From positions 124,001 to 188,000 of the forward strand of contig CAVYBY010000003.1 in assembly GCA_963766935.1 (NCBI GenBank): a DNA stretch of 64,000 nt, in the 5' to 3' direction. Source of the DNA: CAVYBY01 sp963766935. Lineage in GTDB: Bacteria; Actinomycetota; UBA4738; HRBIN12. This document shows positions 40,732 through 48,525 of the stretch, piece after piece. Below the pieces are notes generated by a model that ran no database searches, was not told the origin of the DNA, and saw only the letters and a list, made by a program, of their open reading frames with translations. The position numbers and the translations under genes were made by a program. Positions within the stretch are counted from its first letter, which is position 1, and every line of letters begins with the position of its first letter.

Positions 40732-41607
40732 TCACGCGTAGGAGTAGAAGCCCGCTCCGCTCTTTCGTCCGAGCCGGCCGGCCTGCACCATCCGCGCGAG
40801 GAGCGGCGGTGGGGCGTACGACGGCTCGCGGAACTCCGCGTGCAGCACCTCGGCGATCTGCAGCACGGTGTCGAGCCCGATGAAGTCGGCGAGACGGAGC
40901 GGTCCCATCGGGTGGTTCATCCCGAGGGTGAGCGCCGCGTCGATGTCCTCGCGGCTTGCGAACCCCTCGTCGAGCAGCGCGATCGCGCGGCACAGGTACG
41001 GGATCACCAGCCGGTTGACGATGAACCCGGCCTGATCCTTCGCGATCACCGCCGTCTTGCCGAGACGGCCGGCGAACGCGCGCGCGAACGCGACCGTTTC
41101 GTCGCTCGTCGCGAGCGACGGCGTGATCTCCACGAGCCCCATGACCGGCGGCGGGTTGAAGAAGTGCATCCCGACGACGAGCTCGGGCCGGGCCGTGGCG
41201 GCACCGAGCGTGGCGATCGGGATGGACGACGTGTTCGAGGCGAGCACCACGCCCGGCCGGACGAGGGCGTCCAGCGTGCGGAACGTCTCGAGCTTCGTTT
41301 CCGGATCCTCCGTCGCGGCCTCGATCACGAGATCGGCGGCCGCCAGCCCCGCGGGGTCGTCGGTACCGCCGATCCGGCCGAGGGCGGCCGTCCGCTCCTC
41401 CTCCGGCAGCTTTCCGCGCTCCACCGCGCGCGCCGTCGACGCCTCGATGCGACCGCGGCCGGCGGCCACGAGGTCCGGGCCCCGCTCGAGGAACGTGACC
41501 GACATCCCGGCGCGGGCCAGGACCTCGACGATGCCCGACCCCATGAGGCCGCACCCGACGACGCCGGCGTTCTCCACCTCGGCGGCGCTCTTCGGCGGAC
41601 TCACCAC
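40732..41607 (-). CDS. hbd: 3-hydroxyacyl-CoA (3-hydroxybutyryl-CoA) dehydrogenase
   Basis: A 291-residue NAD(P)-dependent enzyme of the short, monofunctional class. Rossmann motif VVGCGLMGSGIVEVLARAG, then LVIEAATEDPETKLETF, LASNTSSIPIATLG, GMHFFNPPPVMGLVEI (catalytic His), and NRLVIPYLCRAIALLDEG; the C-terminus has GPLRLADFIGLDTVL. Interconverts acetoacetyl-CoA and 3-hydroxybutyryl-CoA, between the thiolase and Ccr steps. The GTG 41607 lies seven bases from TAGGCT; GTG 41604 is an alternative. Confidence 0.92.
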   Translation of the reverse strand: MVSPPKSAAEVENAGVVGCGLMGSGIVEVLARAGMSVTFLERGPDLVAAGRGRIEASTARAVERGKLPEEERTAALGRIGGTDDPAGLAAADLVIEAATEDPETKLETFRTLDALVRPGVVLASNTSSIPIATLGAATARPELVVGMHFFNPPPVMGLVEITPSLATSDETVAFARAFAGRLGKTAVIAKDQAGFIVNRLVIPYLCRAIALLDEGFASREDIDAALTLGMNHPMGPLRLADFIGLDTVLQIAEVLHAEFREPSYAPPPLLARMVQAGRLGRKSGAGFYSYA

Positions 41608-41614
41608 GGCGGTC

Positions 41615-41620
41615 AGCCTA
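41615..41620 (-). promoter_or_regulatory. -10 box TAGGCT, leaderless promoter of hbd
   Basis: TAGGCT is followed by seven bases and the GTG at 41607. It shares two bases (TA) with the divergent TACAAT box. Confidence 0.62.
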
Positions 41621-41624
41621 CAAT
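41619..41624 (+). promoter_or_regulatory. -10 box TACAAT, leaderless promoter of the 41632 gene
   Basis: TACAAT is followed by seven bases and the ATG at 41632. The opposing -10 boxes overlap, so only one polymerase can open this DNA at a time. Confidence 0.65.
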
Positions 41625-41631
41625 CCAGCGC

Positions 41632-42228
41632 ATGCGCGTCGGGACGGCGTTGAACGCAGGATCGCGATCCGAACACCGCACCGCGGTGGCCGGACTGGCC
41701 GTCGGCGGAACGCTGTTCGGCCACTGGCTCACGTATCTGCTCCTCAGCCCCTCGGCCGCGGGGCGCCGCGCGATGCTCGGGGGCTCGGGTCACGGGTACC
41801 TCTCGTTCGCGAACGAGGCCGGACTCATGCTCGCGCTGTTCGCGGGCGCCGCACTCGTGATAGGCCGCATGGCGCGGCTCGGGACGCGGCCGCGCGGCCC
41901 CGCGATCGCCGCGCGGCTCGCAACCTTCCAGGTGGTCGCGTTCCTCGCGATGGAGATCGTGGAGCGGCTCGTCGCCGGCTCGAGCCTCGGCCAGCTGGGT
42001 CACGTCCTGCCCGAGGGGATCGCCGTGCAGCTCGTGCTGGCGCTCCTGGCCGCACCGCTGATCGCCGTCCTGCTTCGCGAGGTGGAACGTGCCGTGGCCG
42101 CCGTCTCGCAGCCCTCGCTCTTCGATCTGGAACCCCGGCCGTGGCGGCTTCCCGCGCTCGCCGTCGCCGCGCCGGTCGTCGAGACGCTCGACGGTCCCGG
42201 CATCCGCGGTCCCCCGCCGGCTCGCTGA
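41632..42228 (+). CDS. Uncharacterised four-helix membrane protein
   Basis: A 198-residue protein with four hydrophobic segments (TAVAGLAVGGTLFGHWLTYL; AGLMLALFAGAALVIG; ATFQVVAFLAMEIVERLVAG; GIAVQLVLALLAAPLIAVLL) and a Pro-rich cytoplasmic or external tail (PSLFDLEPRPWRLP). His in GHWLTYLL and Glu in AMEIVERL sit within helices and could bind metal or haem. No family recognised. It precedes the CopCD cluster by 37 bases, so it may belong to that metal/envelope unit. Confidence 0.7.
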   Translation: MRVGTALNAGSRSEHRTAVAGLAVGGTLFGHWLTYLLLSPSAAGRRAMLGGSGHGYLSFANEAGLMLALFAGAALVIGRMARLGTRPRGPAIAARLATFQVVAFLAMEIVERLVAGSSLGQLGHVLPEGIAVQLVLALLAAPLIAVLLREVERAVAAVSQPSLFDLEPRPWRLPALAVAAPVVETLDGPGIRGPPPAR

Positions 42229-42265
42229 CGCCACCACCCGGCAGCGATCCACGAAGGGAGCCGTC

Positions 42266-42964
42266 ATGTCTCGTGCACGCCACCTTGTGTCCGCGTTCGG
42301 CGTCGCCGCCGTCGCGGGCGCGCTCGCCCTGTTCCCCGCCACTGCGGCCTCGGCCCACGCGCAGCGACACCAGGGCGACATCGACATGGAGATCGGATTC
42401 GGAACCGAGCCCGCCTACGCGGGCCAGCTGAACAGCGCCCAGATCCTCCTGAACTTCAAGGGCAAGCCCGTCGTCGACTTGGGCGACACGCTCACCGCCG
42501 AGATCTCCTTCGGCGGCGAGTCGACGAAGCTCCCGGTCGTCCCCGCCTTCGAGGTCGGGGACTCCGGAGAGCCGGGCGACTACCGGGCGTGGTTCATCCC
42601 GTCGCAGCCCGGCAAGTACACGTTCCACTTCACCGGCACGGTGAACGGCGAGCCCCTTGACCAGACCGTCACCTCCGGACCGACGACCTTCGACGAGGCC
42701 GGCGATACGAGCGACATCACGTTCCCCGCGGTGAACGCCCCGTCCGCCGGCGAGCTGGCCACCCGGATCGACCGGGAGGGCGCCCGGACCGACGCGGCCA
42801 TCCAGACCGCGGCATCGCGCGCGAGCGACGCGCGCTCGGTCGGGTGGATCGGCGTCACCCTCGGCGCCATCGGCGTCATCGCGGCAATCGCTTCCATGGC
42901 CCGGCGGAGAGGCCGAGGGCCAGACCAAGAGATGAACCAAGGGATGAAAGGGAGCACGAGCTGA
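42266..42964 (+). CDS. Exported, C-terminally anchored protein of the CopCD cluster
   Basis: A 232-residue protein with a signal peptide (LVSAFGVAAVAGALALFPAT then AASAHA) and a C-terminal transmembrane helix (GWIGVTLGAIGVIAAIASMA) followed by arginines. The outside domain (residues about 32-150) is beta-rich: DIDMEIGFGTEPAYAGQLNS, LLNFKGKPVVDLGDTLTAEI, FIPSQPGKYTFHFTGTVNGE. This layout resembles YcnI/CopC-like copper-envelope proteins, but no Cu ligand set is certain; the mature N-terminus HAQRHQGD is His-rich at the position where CopC and YcnI bind copper. RBS AAGGGAG precedes ATG 42266. Confidence 0.7.
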   Translation: MSRARHLVSAFGVAAVAGALALFPATAASAHAQRHQGDIDMEIGFGTEPAYAGQLNSAQILLNFKGKPVVDLGDTLTAEISFGGESTKLPVVPAFEVGDSGEPGDYRAWFIPSQPGKYTFHFTGTVNGEPLDQTVTSGPTTFDEAGDTSDITFPAVNAPSAGELATRIDREGARTDAAIQTAASRASDARSVGWIGVTLGAIGVIAAIASMARRRGRGPDQEMNQGMKGSTS

Positions 42965-43512
42965 CGGCCCTGCTCGCCCACCAGGGCGGCGTCGACGAGA
43001 GCCTCGCCCTGTTCCTCCTCTTCGCGGCGGCGTGGACGGGCTGGATCGGCTGGTCCCGCTTGCGGGGAACCGGGTTCCCGCGTCTGCCCGCATGGAGCCC
43101 GCCGGTCCTCATGTCGGGAGCGGTCGTGCTCGTCGTCAGCGCGGCGATCGTGCCGAGGGCGCTGTTCCCGCGCACACCCGCGGGAGCTCGCCCGCCCTCG
43201 TCGGCGACGCTCTCGATCGTCTCGCCGGCGCCGGGGCAGGAGGTGGACGGCGCCGCGATGGACGTCGTGCTGGACCTCGAAGGGGGCCGGATCGTCGATC
43301 AGACCTCCGCCACGGTCCTGCCCGACGTCGGCCACATCCACCTGTCGATCGACGGGCACCTCGTCTCGATGCTGGAGGGCCCGAAGCAGCTGCTCGACAT
43401 CGGAGGCCTCTCGGCCGGCAGCCACACGCTCGAGGCGGAGTTCGTCGCGTCCGACCACGGACCGTTCCGGCCTGCCGTCACCGCGTCCGTGACCTTCACG
43501 AAGGGGCCGTGA
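42961..43512 (+). CDS. Membrane-anchored GHxH-domain protein, CTG start inferred
   Basis: About 183 residues. An N-terminal transmembrane helix (ESLALFLLFAAAWTGWIGWS) and a second (PVLMSGAVVLVVSAAIVP) precede a beta-sandwich domain (about residues 80-183): ATLSIVSPAPGQEVDGAA, VGHIHLSIDGHLVSM, LEAEFVASDHGPFRPAV. The same domain recurs in the lipoprotein at 45473. No ATG, GTG or TTG is available before the first helix; CTG 42961 overlaps the previous stop (CTGA), has AAAGGGAG six bases upstream, and is the best inferred start. GHIH, DGH and DHGPF suggest a metal site. Otherwise uncharacterised. Confidence 0.65.
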   Translation: MTALLAHQGGVDESLALFLLFAAAWTGWIGWSRLRGTGFPRLPAWSPPVLMSGAVVLVVSAAIVPRALFPRTPAGARPPSSATLSIVSPAPGQEVDGAAMDVVLDLEGGRIVDQTSATVLPDVGHIHLSIDGHLVSMLEGPKQLLDIGGLSAGSHTLEAEFVASDHGPFRPAVTASVTFTKGP

Positions 43513-45476
43513 TGAAGCGCGCACTGCTCGGCGGGATCGTCGTCGCCTGGCTGCTGGCAGCGGCAGCGCCGGCCGGCGCGCACGCGCTCCTTCGGTCGAG
43601 CGACCCGGCCTCCGGCGACGTGCTGCAGCGATCGCCCGCCTCGCTCTCACTCGCCTTCACGGAGGAACCCGACCCGACGCTGTCGACGATCCGGCTGCTC
43701 GATGCGACGGGAGCGACGGTCGACGTCGGATCCCCGGCGGCGGCAGCGGACCCGCACACGCTCGTCGTCTCCGTCACGACTCCGCTGCCCGATGGGGCGT
43801 ACACAGTTGCATGGCAGACGATCTCAAAGGTCGACGGCCACCTCGCCGCCGGCGCCTTCGCGTTCGGGATCGGGCGCGCTGCGGGCAAGCCCGTCGCGCC
43901 GGCCGGCGGCGCGGCCGCCTCCACCCCGAGACCGACGCCGCTGTCCGTCGCCGGGAAAACGCTCCTGTACCTGGGCCTTGCCCTGCTGATGGGCGCCGGC
44001 GTCGTGTCGACCTGGGTCCTCGGCATCGGGCCCCACCGGCTGCTGCTCGCCGGCGGAGCCGCCCTCACGCTCGCGGGGTCGGTCGCCATCCTCGTTGCGG
44101 AGCGAGGCGTCGTCGGCGTTTCCTACGCCGCGCTGCTTCGATCACCTGCCGGCCGCCCGTTCGGGATGCTTGCGCTCGCGGGCATCGTGACCGCGGCTCT
44201 GGGAGTCGCCGCGGTCCTGCATCCGACGCGGCCGTGGATCTTTCTGGCCGGCGCGGGGACGGTGGCCATCGAGCTGGTGCGAGCCGACGGGGGGCACGCC
44301 GCCGGCGCCTCGACCGCGTGGGTCCAGGTCGGTCTTCAGTGGCTGCACATCGTCGCCGCGACCGCGTGGATGGGCGGGCTCGCGATGCTGGTGATCGCGC
44401 TCGTTTCCCGCCGCGGCGAGCCGCACCTCGACATGGTCCGGCGGTTCTCCCGGTTCGCGCTTCCGGCGATCGCCGCGGTGGCGGTGACGGGCGCGTTCCG
44501 CGCCGTGAACGAGCTGGGGGGCCCTCGCGAGGTGCTGCACGTGCTGGACACCGGCTACGGGACCACCCTCGTCTGGAAGAGCGGCCTCGCGCTCGCCGCC
44601 ATCGCCCTGGGCGGGCTCAACCGGTACCGGTCCCTGCCCCGGCTCGCCGCCGGCGGGTCGGCGCGCCTGCTCCGCTCCCTCGCCGGTGGGGAGGTGACGC
44701 TCGCGGCCGGCGTCTTCGCCCTGACCGGCCTCCTGACGGGTCTTCCGCCCGGAACCTCGGCGGCGGGCGGGCCGCCACCGGCCCAGAAGATCATCGATCT
44801 GCGCGGCCACGATTTCGCGACGACGATCAACGTCGAGCTGCGGATCGACCCGGGAACGGCGGGGACCAATTCGTTCACCGCCCGCATCACCGACTTCGAC
44901 ACCGGGCGGGCGGTGAAGGCGGACCGCGTGTCGATCGATCTGCGGCCGGTCGGACGACCCGGGGTCTCGGGGTCGACGGTCGAGCTCGCGCAGCGCGGGG
45001 ATACGTGGAAGACGACGAGCAGCCAGCTCTCCATCACCGGCATCTGGCGCGCGACCGCGCAGATCCAAACCGGGTCGAGCGTCGCGCAGGTGGCGTTCTC
45101 GCTCGCGCTGCCGCCGCCCGGCCAGCAGATCTCCGTGTCGTCGGCTCCGGGCCAGCCCGATATCGTCACGATCGGATTGAACGACGCGCAGCTGCAGAGC
45201 TACCTGGACCCCGGCGACCCCGGACCCAACGAGCTGCATCTGACGGCCTTCGGAGCCGGCGGCAACGAGCTGCCGCTGCGGACGGCGGCCTTCACCGCGG
45301 CCGGACCCGGCGGCGCGGTCGCCACGTTCGACCCGCGCCGGCTGAGCGCGGGCCATTTCGTGGCCGACTCCACGCTTGATCCCGGGCCATGGACGTTCTT
45401 CTTCGACCTGCAGGCGCGCGACGGCCGGCACCTTCAGGGAAGCTTCGCGCAGACGATTCCCGGGACGACGGGATGA
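43512..45476 (+). CDS. copCD: CopC-CopD fusion copper protein with C-terminal YtkA-like domain
   Basis: A 654-residue protein. The signal peptide is followed by HALLRSSDPASGDVLQRSPA, a CopC domain with the mature N-terminal His, and SKVDGHLAAGAFAFGIG with the second copper-ligand region. About eight transmembrane segments form a CopD domain, including QWLHIVAATAWMGGLAMLVI (haem/copper-like His). The last 200 residues form an exported beta-rich domain (KIIDLRGHDFATTINVELRI; FEVDLQARDGRHLQ-like end) resembling FixH/YtkA modules. Proposed role: copper uptake or trafficking at the membrane. Starts by TGATG overlap and ends by ATGA overlap with its neighbours. Confidence 0.88.
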   Translation: MKRALLGGIVVAWLLAAAAPAGAHALLRSSDPASGDVLQRSPASLSLAFTEEPDPTLSTIRLLDATGATVDVGSPAAAADPHTLVVSVTTPLPDGAYTVAWQTISKVDGHLAAGAFAFGIGRAAGKPVAPAGGAAASTPRPTPLSVAGKTLLYLGLALLMGAGVVSTWVLGIGPHRLLLAGGAALTLAGSVAILVAERGVVGVSYAALLRSPAGRPFGMLALAGIVTAALGVAAVLHPTRPWIFLAGAGTVAIELVRADGGHAAGASTAWVQVGLQWLHIVAATAWMGGLAMLVIALVSRRGEPHLDMVRRFSRFALPAIAAVAVTGAFRAVNELGGPREVLHVLDTGYGTTLVWKSGLALAAIALGGLNRYRSLPRLAAGGSARLLRSLAGGEVTLAAGVFALTGLLTGLPPGTSAAGGPPPAQKIIDLRGHDFATTINVELRIDPGTAGTNSFTARITDFDTGRAVKADRVSIDLRPVGRPGVSGSTVELAQRGDTWKTTSSQLSITGIWRATAQIQTGSSVAQVAFSLALPPPGQQISVSSAPGQPDIVTIGLNDAQLQSYLDPGDPGPNELHLTAFGAGGNELPLRTAAFTAAGPGGAVATFDPRRLSAGHFVADSTLDPGPWTFFFDLQARDGRHLQGSFAQTIPGTTG

Positions 45477-45919
45477 ATGCCGTGGGACGAAGGTCGGCGG
45501 CGGCACGGGCCCGCTCGGCGGCACGGGCCGGCCTGGCGGCGGCCGCGCTGGCGCTCGCGGCCTGCGGCGGCGGAGGGCCAGCAACGACGCTCGCGTCTGC
45601 CCGGCCGTCGTCGACCGCAACGCTCGCGATCCTCGAACCCACCCCCGGCCAGACGGTCGCGAGCGGTTCGGTCCTCGTCCGCGTCCGCCTGCAACACGCG
45701 CGCATCGTGCCGGCGACGAGTCAGGATCTCCGCCCCGACGAGGGTCATCTGCACGTGATGCTCGACGGCTCGCTCATCACGATGACGGCGAAGCTCGAGA
45801 CCACGCTGCCGGACGTCGCGGCGGGCGAGCACCTCCTGAAGGTCGAGTTCGTGGCGAACGACCACGCGCCGTTCAACCCACGGGTCATCGCCGCGACGAG
45901 CTTCGAGGCAACCGGATGA
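45473..45919 (+). CDS. Lipoprotein with GHxH domain, paralogous to the 42961 gene
   Basis: A 148-residue lipoprotein: signal peptide AGLAAAALALAAC with lipobox Cys, then the domain ATLAILEPTPGQTVASGS, DEGHLHVMLDGSLITM, LKVEFVANDHAPFNPRV. Nearly every conserved position matches the domain in the product of 42961-43512, so the two are paralogues differing in anchor (lipid versus transmembrane). GHLH, M and NDHAPF are candidate metal ligands. Starts ATGA within the copCD stop. Confidence 0.75.
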   Translation: MNAVGRRSAAARARSAARAGLAAAALALAACGGGGPATTLASARPSSTATLAILEPTPGQTVASGSVLVRVRLQHARIVPATSQDLRPDEGHLHVMLDGSLITMTAKLETTLPDVAAGEHLLKVEFVANDHAPFNPRVIAATSFEATG

Positions 45920-46494
45920 GGACCCGGGCCGCGGCGGCCACCGCGCACCCATGGCTCGCGCCCGCGTCGGTCGCCGTCGCCGGCACGATCCTGCTGGTCG
46001 CCCGTCCCCGGCTCGACGTCACGGGCCGAGGCGTTCCGCCGCTCGTCCTCGTGGGTCTCACGGTGGCGATCGCGGCCGGCGCGCTGCTCGTGCCCGTGCC
46101 GGATCGCGGGGGAAGGCGGCGCCTGGCTCCCGCCGCGGTTCTCGCCGCCGGCCTCGCCGGAGTCGCAGCCGCTGCGCTCGCCGGCGGCCGTCCCGTGCCG
46201 CTGCCGGCAACCATCTCCACGCTGCCGCTGTCCCTGGCCGCCGCCGTCGCCGAGGAGGCCCTGTTCCGCCGGGCGGCCTACGGAGCGCTCTCGGTTCGCG
46301 GCCCGCTCGTCGCCGTGGCCGGGTCGGCCGTGCTGTTCGCGTTGATCCATGTCCCGCTCTACGGGACGTGGGCCCTCCCCGTCGATCTCGGCGCCGGGCT
46401 CGTCTTCGGGTGGCAGCGGTGGGCGTCGGGCACCTGGACCGTTCCGGCAGCGACGCATGCCGCCGCCAACCTGCTGGCGGTGATCGTTCGATGA
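45916..46494 (+). CDS. CPBP-family intramembrane metalloprotease
   Basis: A 192-residue membrane protein with about six helices. The abortive-infection/CAAX protease motifs are AVAEEALFRRAAYGAL (EExxxR), LFALIHVPLYG (FxxxH) and ATHAAANLLAVI (HxxxN/D). Predicted intramembrane endopeptidase; substrate unknown. Both ends overlap neighbours by ATGA, placing a protease inside the copper/envelope operon. Confidence 0.87.
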   Translation: MRTRAAAATAHPWLAPASVAVAGTILLVARPRLDVTGRGVPPLVLVGLTVAIAAGALLVPVPDRGGRRRLAPAAVLAAGLAGVAAAALAGGRPVPLPATISTLPLSLAAAVAEEALFRRAAYGALSVRGPLVAVAGSAVLFALIHVPLYGTWALPVDLGAGLVFGWQRWASGTWTVPAATHAAANLLAVIVR

Positions 46495-47741
46495 GACGGC
46501 TCGCAGGTACGGCCGCCTCGGTTCTCCTGCTGGCGGCGAGCTGTTCGCTCGCGCGGACCGACACGCTCCGGGTGGGCGCCGTGTATCCGCTCTCGGGATC
46601 GCAGGGTCCGGGCGGCGTCGACGAGTATCACGGCGTGCTCACCGCCCGGCAGCTCGTGAACGACGACGGCGGCGTGAACGGACGCCCGATCGACATCCGC
46701 GCGATCGACGTCGACGGTCCCGACGCGGCGCCCGGCGCCGTCGACCAGCTTCACGACGACGGCATCGGCCTCGTGCTCGGCAGCTACGGCAGCACCATCT
46801 CCGCCTCGGCGGCCGCCCGCGCGGCGGGCCGCGGGATGGTCTTCTGGGAGACCGGCGCGGTCGGGATGCTGCCACCGGCCGCCGACCCGGGGACGACGAC
46901 GTTCCGGGTCTCGCCCAACGGCGGAGCGCTCGGACGCGCGGCAATCTCGTTCGTCGCGAAGGAGCTCGCACCCAAGCTCGGCCGCGACGCTTCGGGGCTT
47001 CGCTTCGCGGTCTCGTTCGTCGACGACATCTACGGCCGGACCGTCGCCGAGGGCGCCGACGACGAGCTCGACGAGCTCGGTCTGCACAACGTCGGCGACT
47101 TCGGCTACCAGGCGGCGACGGTCGACATGCACGGGTTCGTCCGCCGGATCGCCGCGGCCAAGCCGGACGTGCTCTTCGTGAGCGCCTACCTGCAGGACGG
47201 GATCGAGCTGCGGCGCACACTCGTCGACGAGCACGTGCCGCTCCTCGTCAACATCGGGACGTCGTCGAGCTATTGCCTGCCGGCCTTCGCGGCGGCGCTC
47301 GGGCAGGATGCCGTCGGCGTGTTCGCGTCGGACAAGCCGGCGGCCGGGGTGCTCAATCCCTCGGGCCTGCGCCCGGACGCGGCCGCCCTGCTCACGCGCG
47401 CGAACGACGCGTACCGCGAGCGGTTCGGCGCGGACATGTCGGCCGCGGCGCTGGCCGGGTTCTCCGGCGCGTGGGCGCTCTTTCACGACGTGCTGCCGGC
47501 GGCGCAGGGGAGCACGCCCGAGGCCGTCGCCCGCGCGGCGCGGGCCGCCGACATCCCGTCGGGGGGCCTGCCGAACGGAAGCGGGCTCCTCTTCGGCGCA
47601 CCGGGCGGCCCCGGAGCCGGCGACAACGAGCGCGCGGCAAGCGTGATCTGGGAGTGGGTGGCACCCAACCAGCACGTCGTCGTCTGGCCACCGCCCTACG
47701 CGACCACCGCTCCGGACCTGCTCTCCATCTCGCCGTGGTAG
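46491..47741 (+). CDS. Periplasmic-binding-protein (LivJ-like) lipoprotein
   Basis: A 416-residue exported ligand-binding protein. Lipobox LLLAASCS; then the type 1 binding fold: LRVGAVYPLSGSQGPGGVDE, TARQLVNDDGGVNGRPIDIR, VLGSYGSTISASAAARAAGR, FAVSFVDDIYGRTVAEGADD, PDVLFVSAYLQDGIELRRTL. This is the branched-chain amino acid/amide-binding family, but no permease or ATPase genes are nearby, so it may serve as a sensor or an orphan receptor. Overlaps upstream and downstream genes. Confidence 0.87.
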   Translation: MRRLAGTAASVLLLAASCSLARTDTLRVGAVYPLSGSQGPGGVDEYHGVLTARQLVNDDGGVNGRPIDIRAIDVDGPDAAPGAVDQLHDDGIGLVLGSYGSTISASAAARAAGRGMVFWETGAVGMLPPAADPGTTTFRVSPNGGALGRAAISFVAKELAPKLGRDASGLRFAVSFVDDIYGRTVAEGADDELDELGLHNVGDFGYQAATVDMHGFVRRIAAAKPDVLFVSAYLQDGIELRRTLVDEHVPLLVNIGTSSSYCLPAFAAALGQDAVGVFASDKPAAGVLNPSGLRPDAAALLTRANDAYRERFGADMSAAALAGFSGAWALFHDVLPAAQGSTPEAVARAARAADIPSGGLPNGSGLLFGAPGGPGAGDNERAASVIWEWVAPNQHVVVWPPPYATTAPDLLSISPW

Positions 47742-48525
47742 CGCGCGTCGTGGATCGCCCGGCCCGGCGCGCGGTCGCGATCGGGCTGGTGGCGTTTCTG
47801 GCGTGGGCGGTCCTGGCCGCGTGGTCGGGACACCTCACGCCGCTCGGGCGCCGTCCGCTCCTCGACGGCACGGGCCCCCCGCCGCCGTATGACTGGGTCA
47901 GCCCGCCGCCCGAGCTCGCGGCCGCGAACATCGCGCCGAGCTCCCTCGTCGTCACGATCCCGCTCGGTCCGACCGGGATCGAGGCCAAGACCCCGTTCAC
48001 CTCGGACAACCAGGTCACGCTGCTCGTCAACACGGGTCTGGTCCCGCCCGCGCCGGACCAGACGCACGTAAGGATCACGGTGAAGCCGGTCGATCCTTCG
48101 GGCCTGCCGCCGCCGGGGGAAACCTCGTGGCCTTCGGGAACGCCTATGTCATCGCGGCCACGTACCGGCCCTCGGGCGACCCCGTCACGACGGTCACGCA
48201 AACCATGCCCGTGGTCGTTTCCTATCCGAAGACCGCCACCCTCACGTCCTCGGACCATGTGATCCTGTACTCATCCGACGGCGCGAGCTGGGCTCGGCTC
48301 GAGACGCACCAGTCCGAGGCGAACCATCAGGCCAACGCCGACCTGCCCGGGTTCGGCACCGTGTTGGTCGCCGGTGTGCCGGAGAACGGGGGAAGCGGGA
48401 AGACCCGCGCGCTCGAGGTCGCCGCCGTGGTGGTTCTGTGCGTGCTGCTCGTCGGGATCGGTGTGGCGGCGCGGATGCGGGCCGGGCGCCTCGAGGATCC
48501 CGGCGCTACGGACAGGCGTGCGTGA
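47735..48525 (+). pseudogene. Doubly anchored exported protein, frameshifted in a G-run
   Basis: Two readable halves: 47735 to about 48115 (VVARVVDRPARRAVAIGLVA, transmembrane helix, then SSLVVTIPLGPTGIEAKTPF, VTLLVNTGLVPPAPDQTHVR) and about 48119 to 48525 (NLVAFGNAYVIAATYRPSGD, VVSYPKTATLTSSDHVILYS, C-terminal helix EVAAVVVLCVLLVGIGVAAR). They join if the five-G run at 48115-48119 had six Gs, giving about 263 residues. No family recognised; the topology is one helix at each end and a beta-rich domain outside. The start GTG 47735 overlaps the binding-protein stop. Confidence 0.65.

Noticed and set aside
46491..47741. LivJ-like protein as part of a complete amino-acid ABC transporter.
   Set aside because: No LivH/M/G/F-type genes are adjacent; the neighbours are a protease and an unknown anchored protein.
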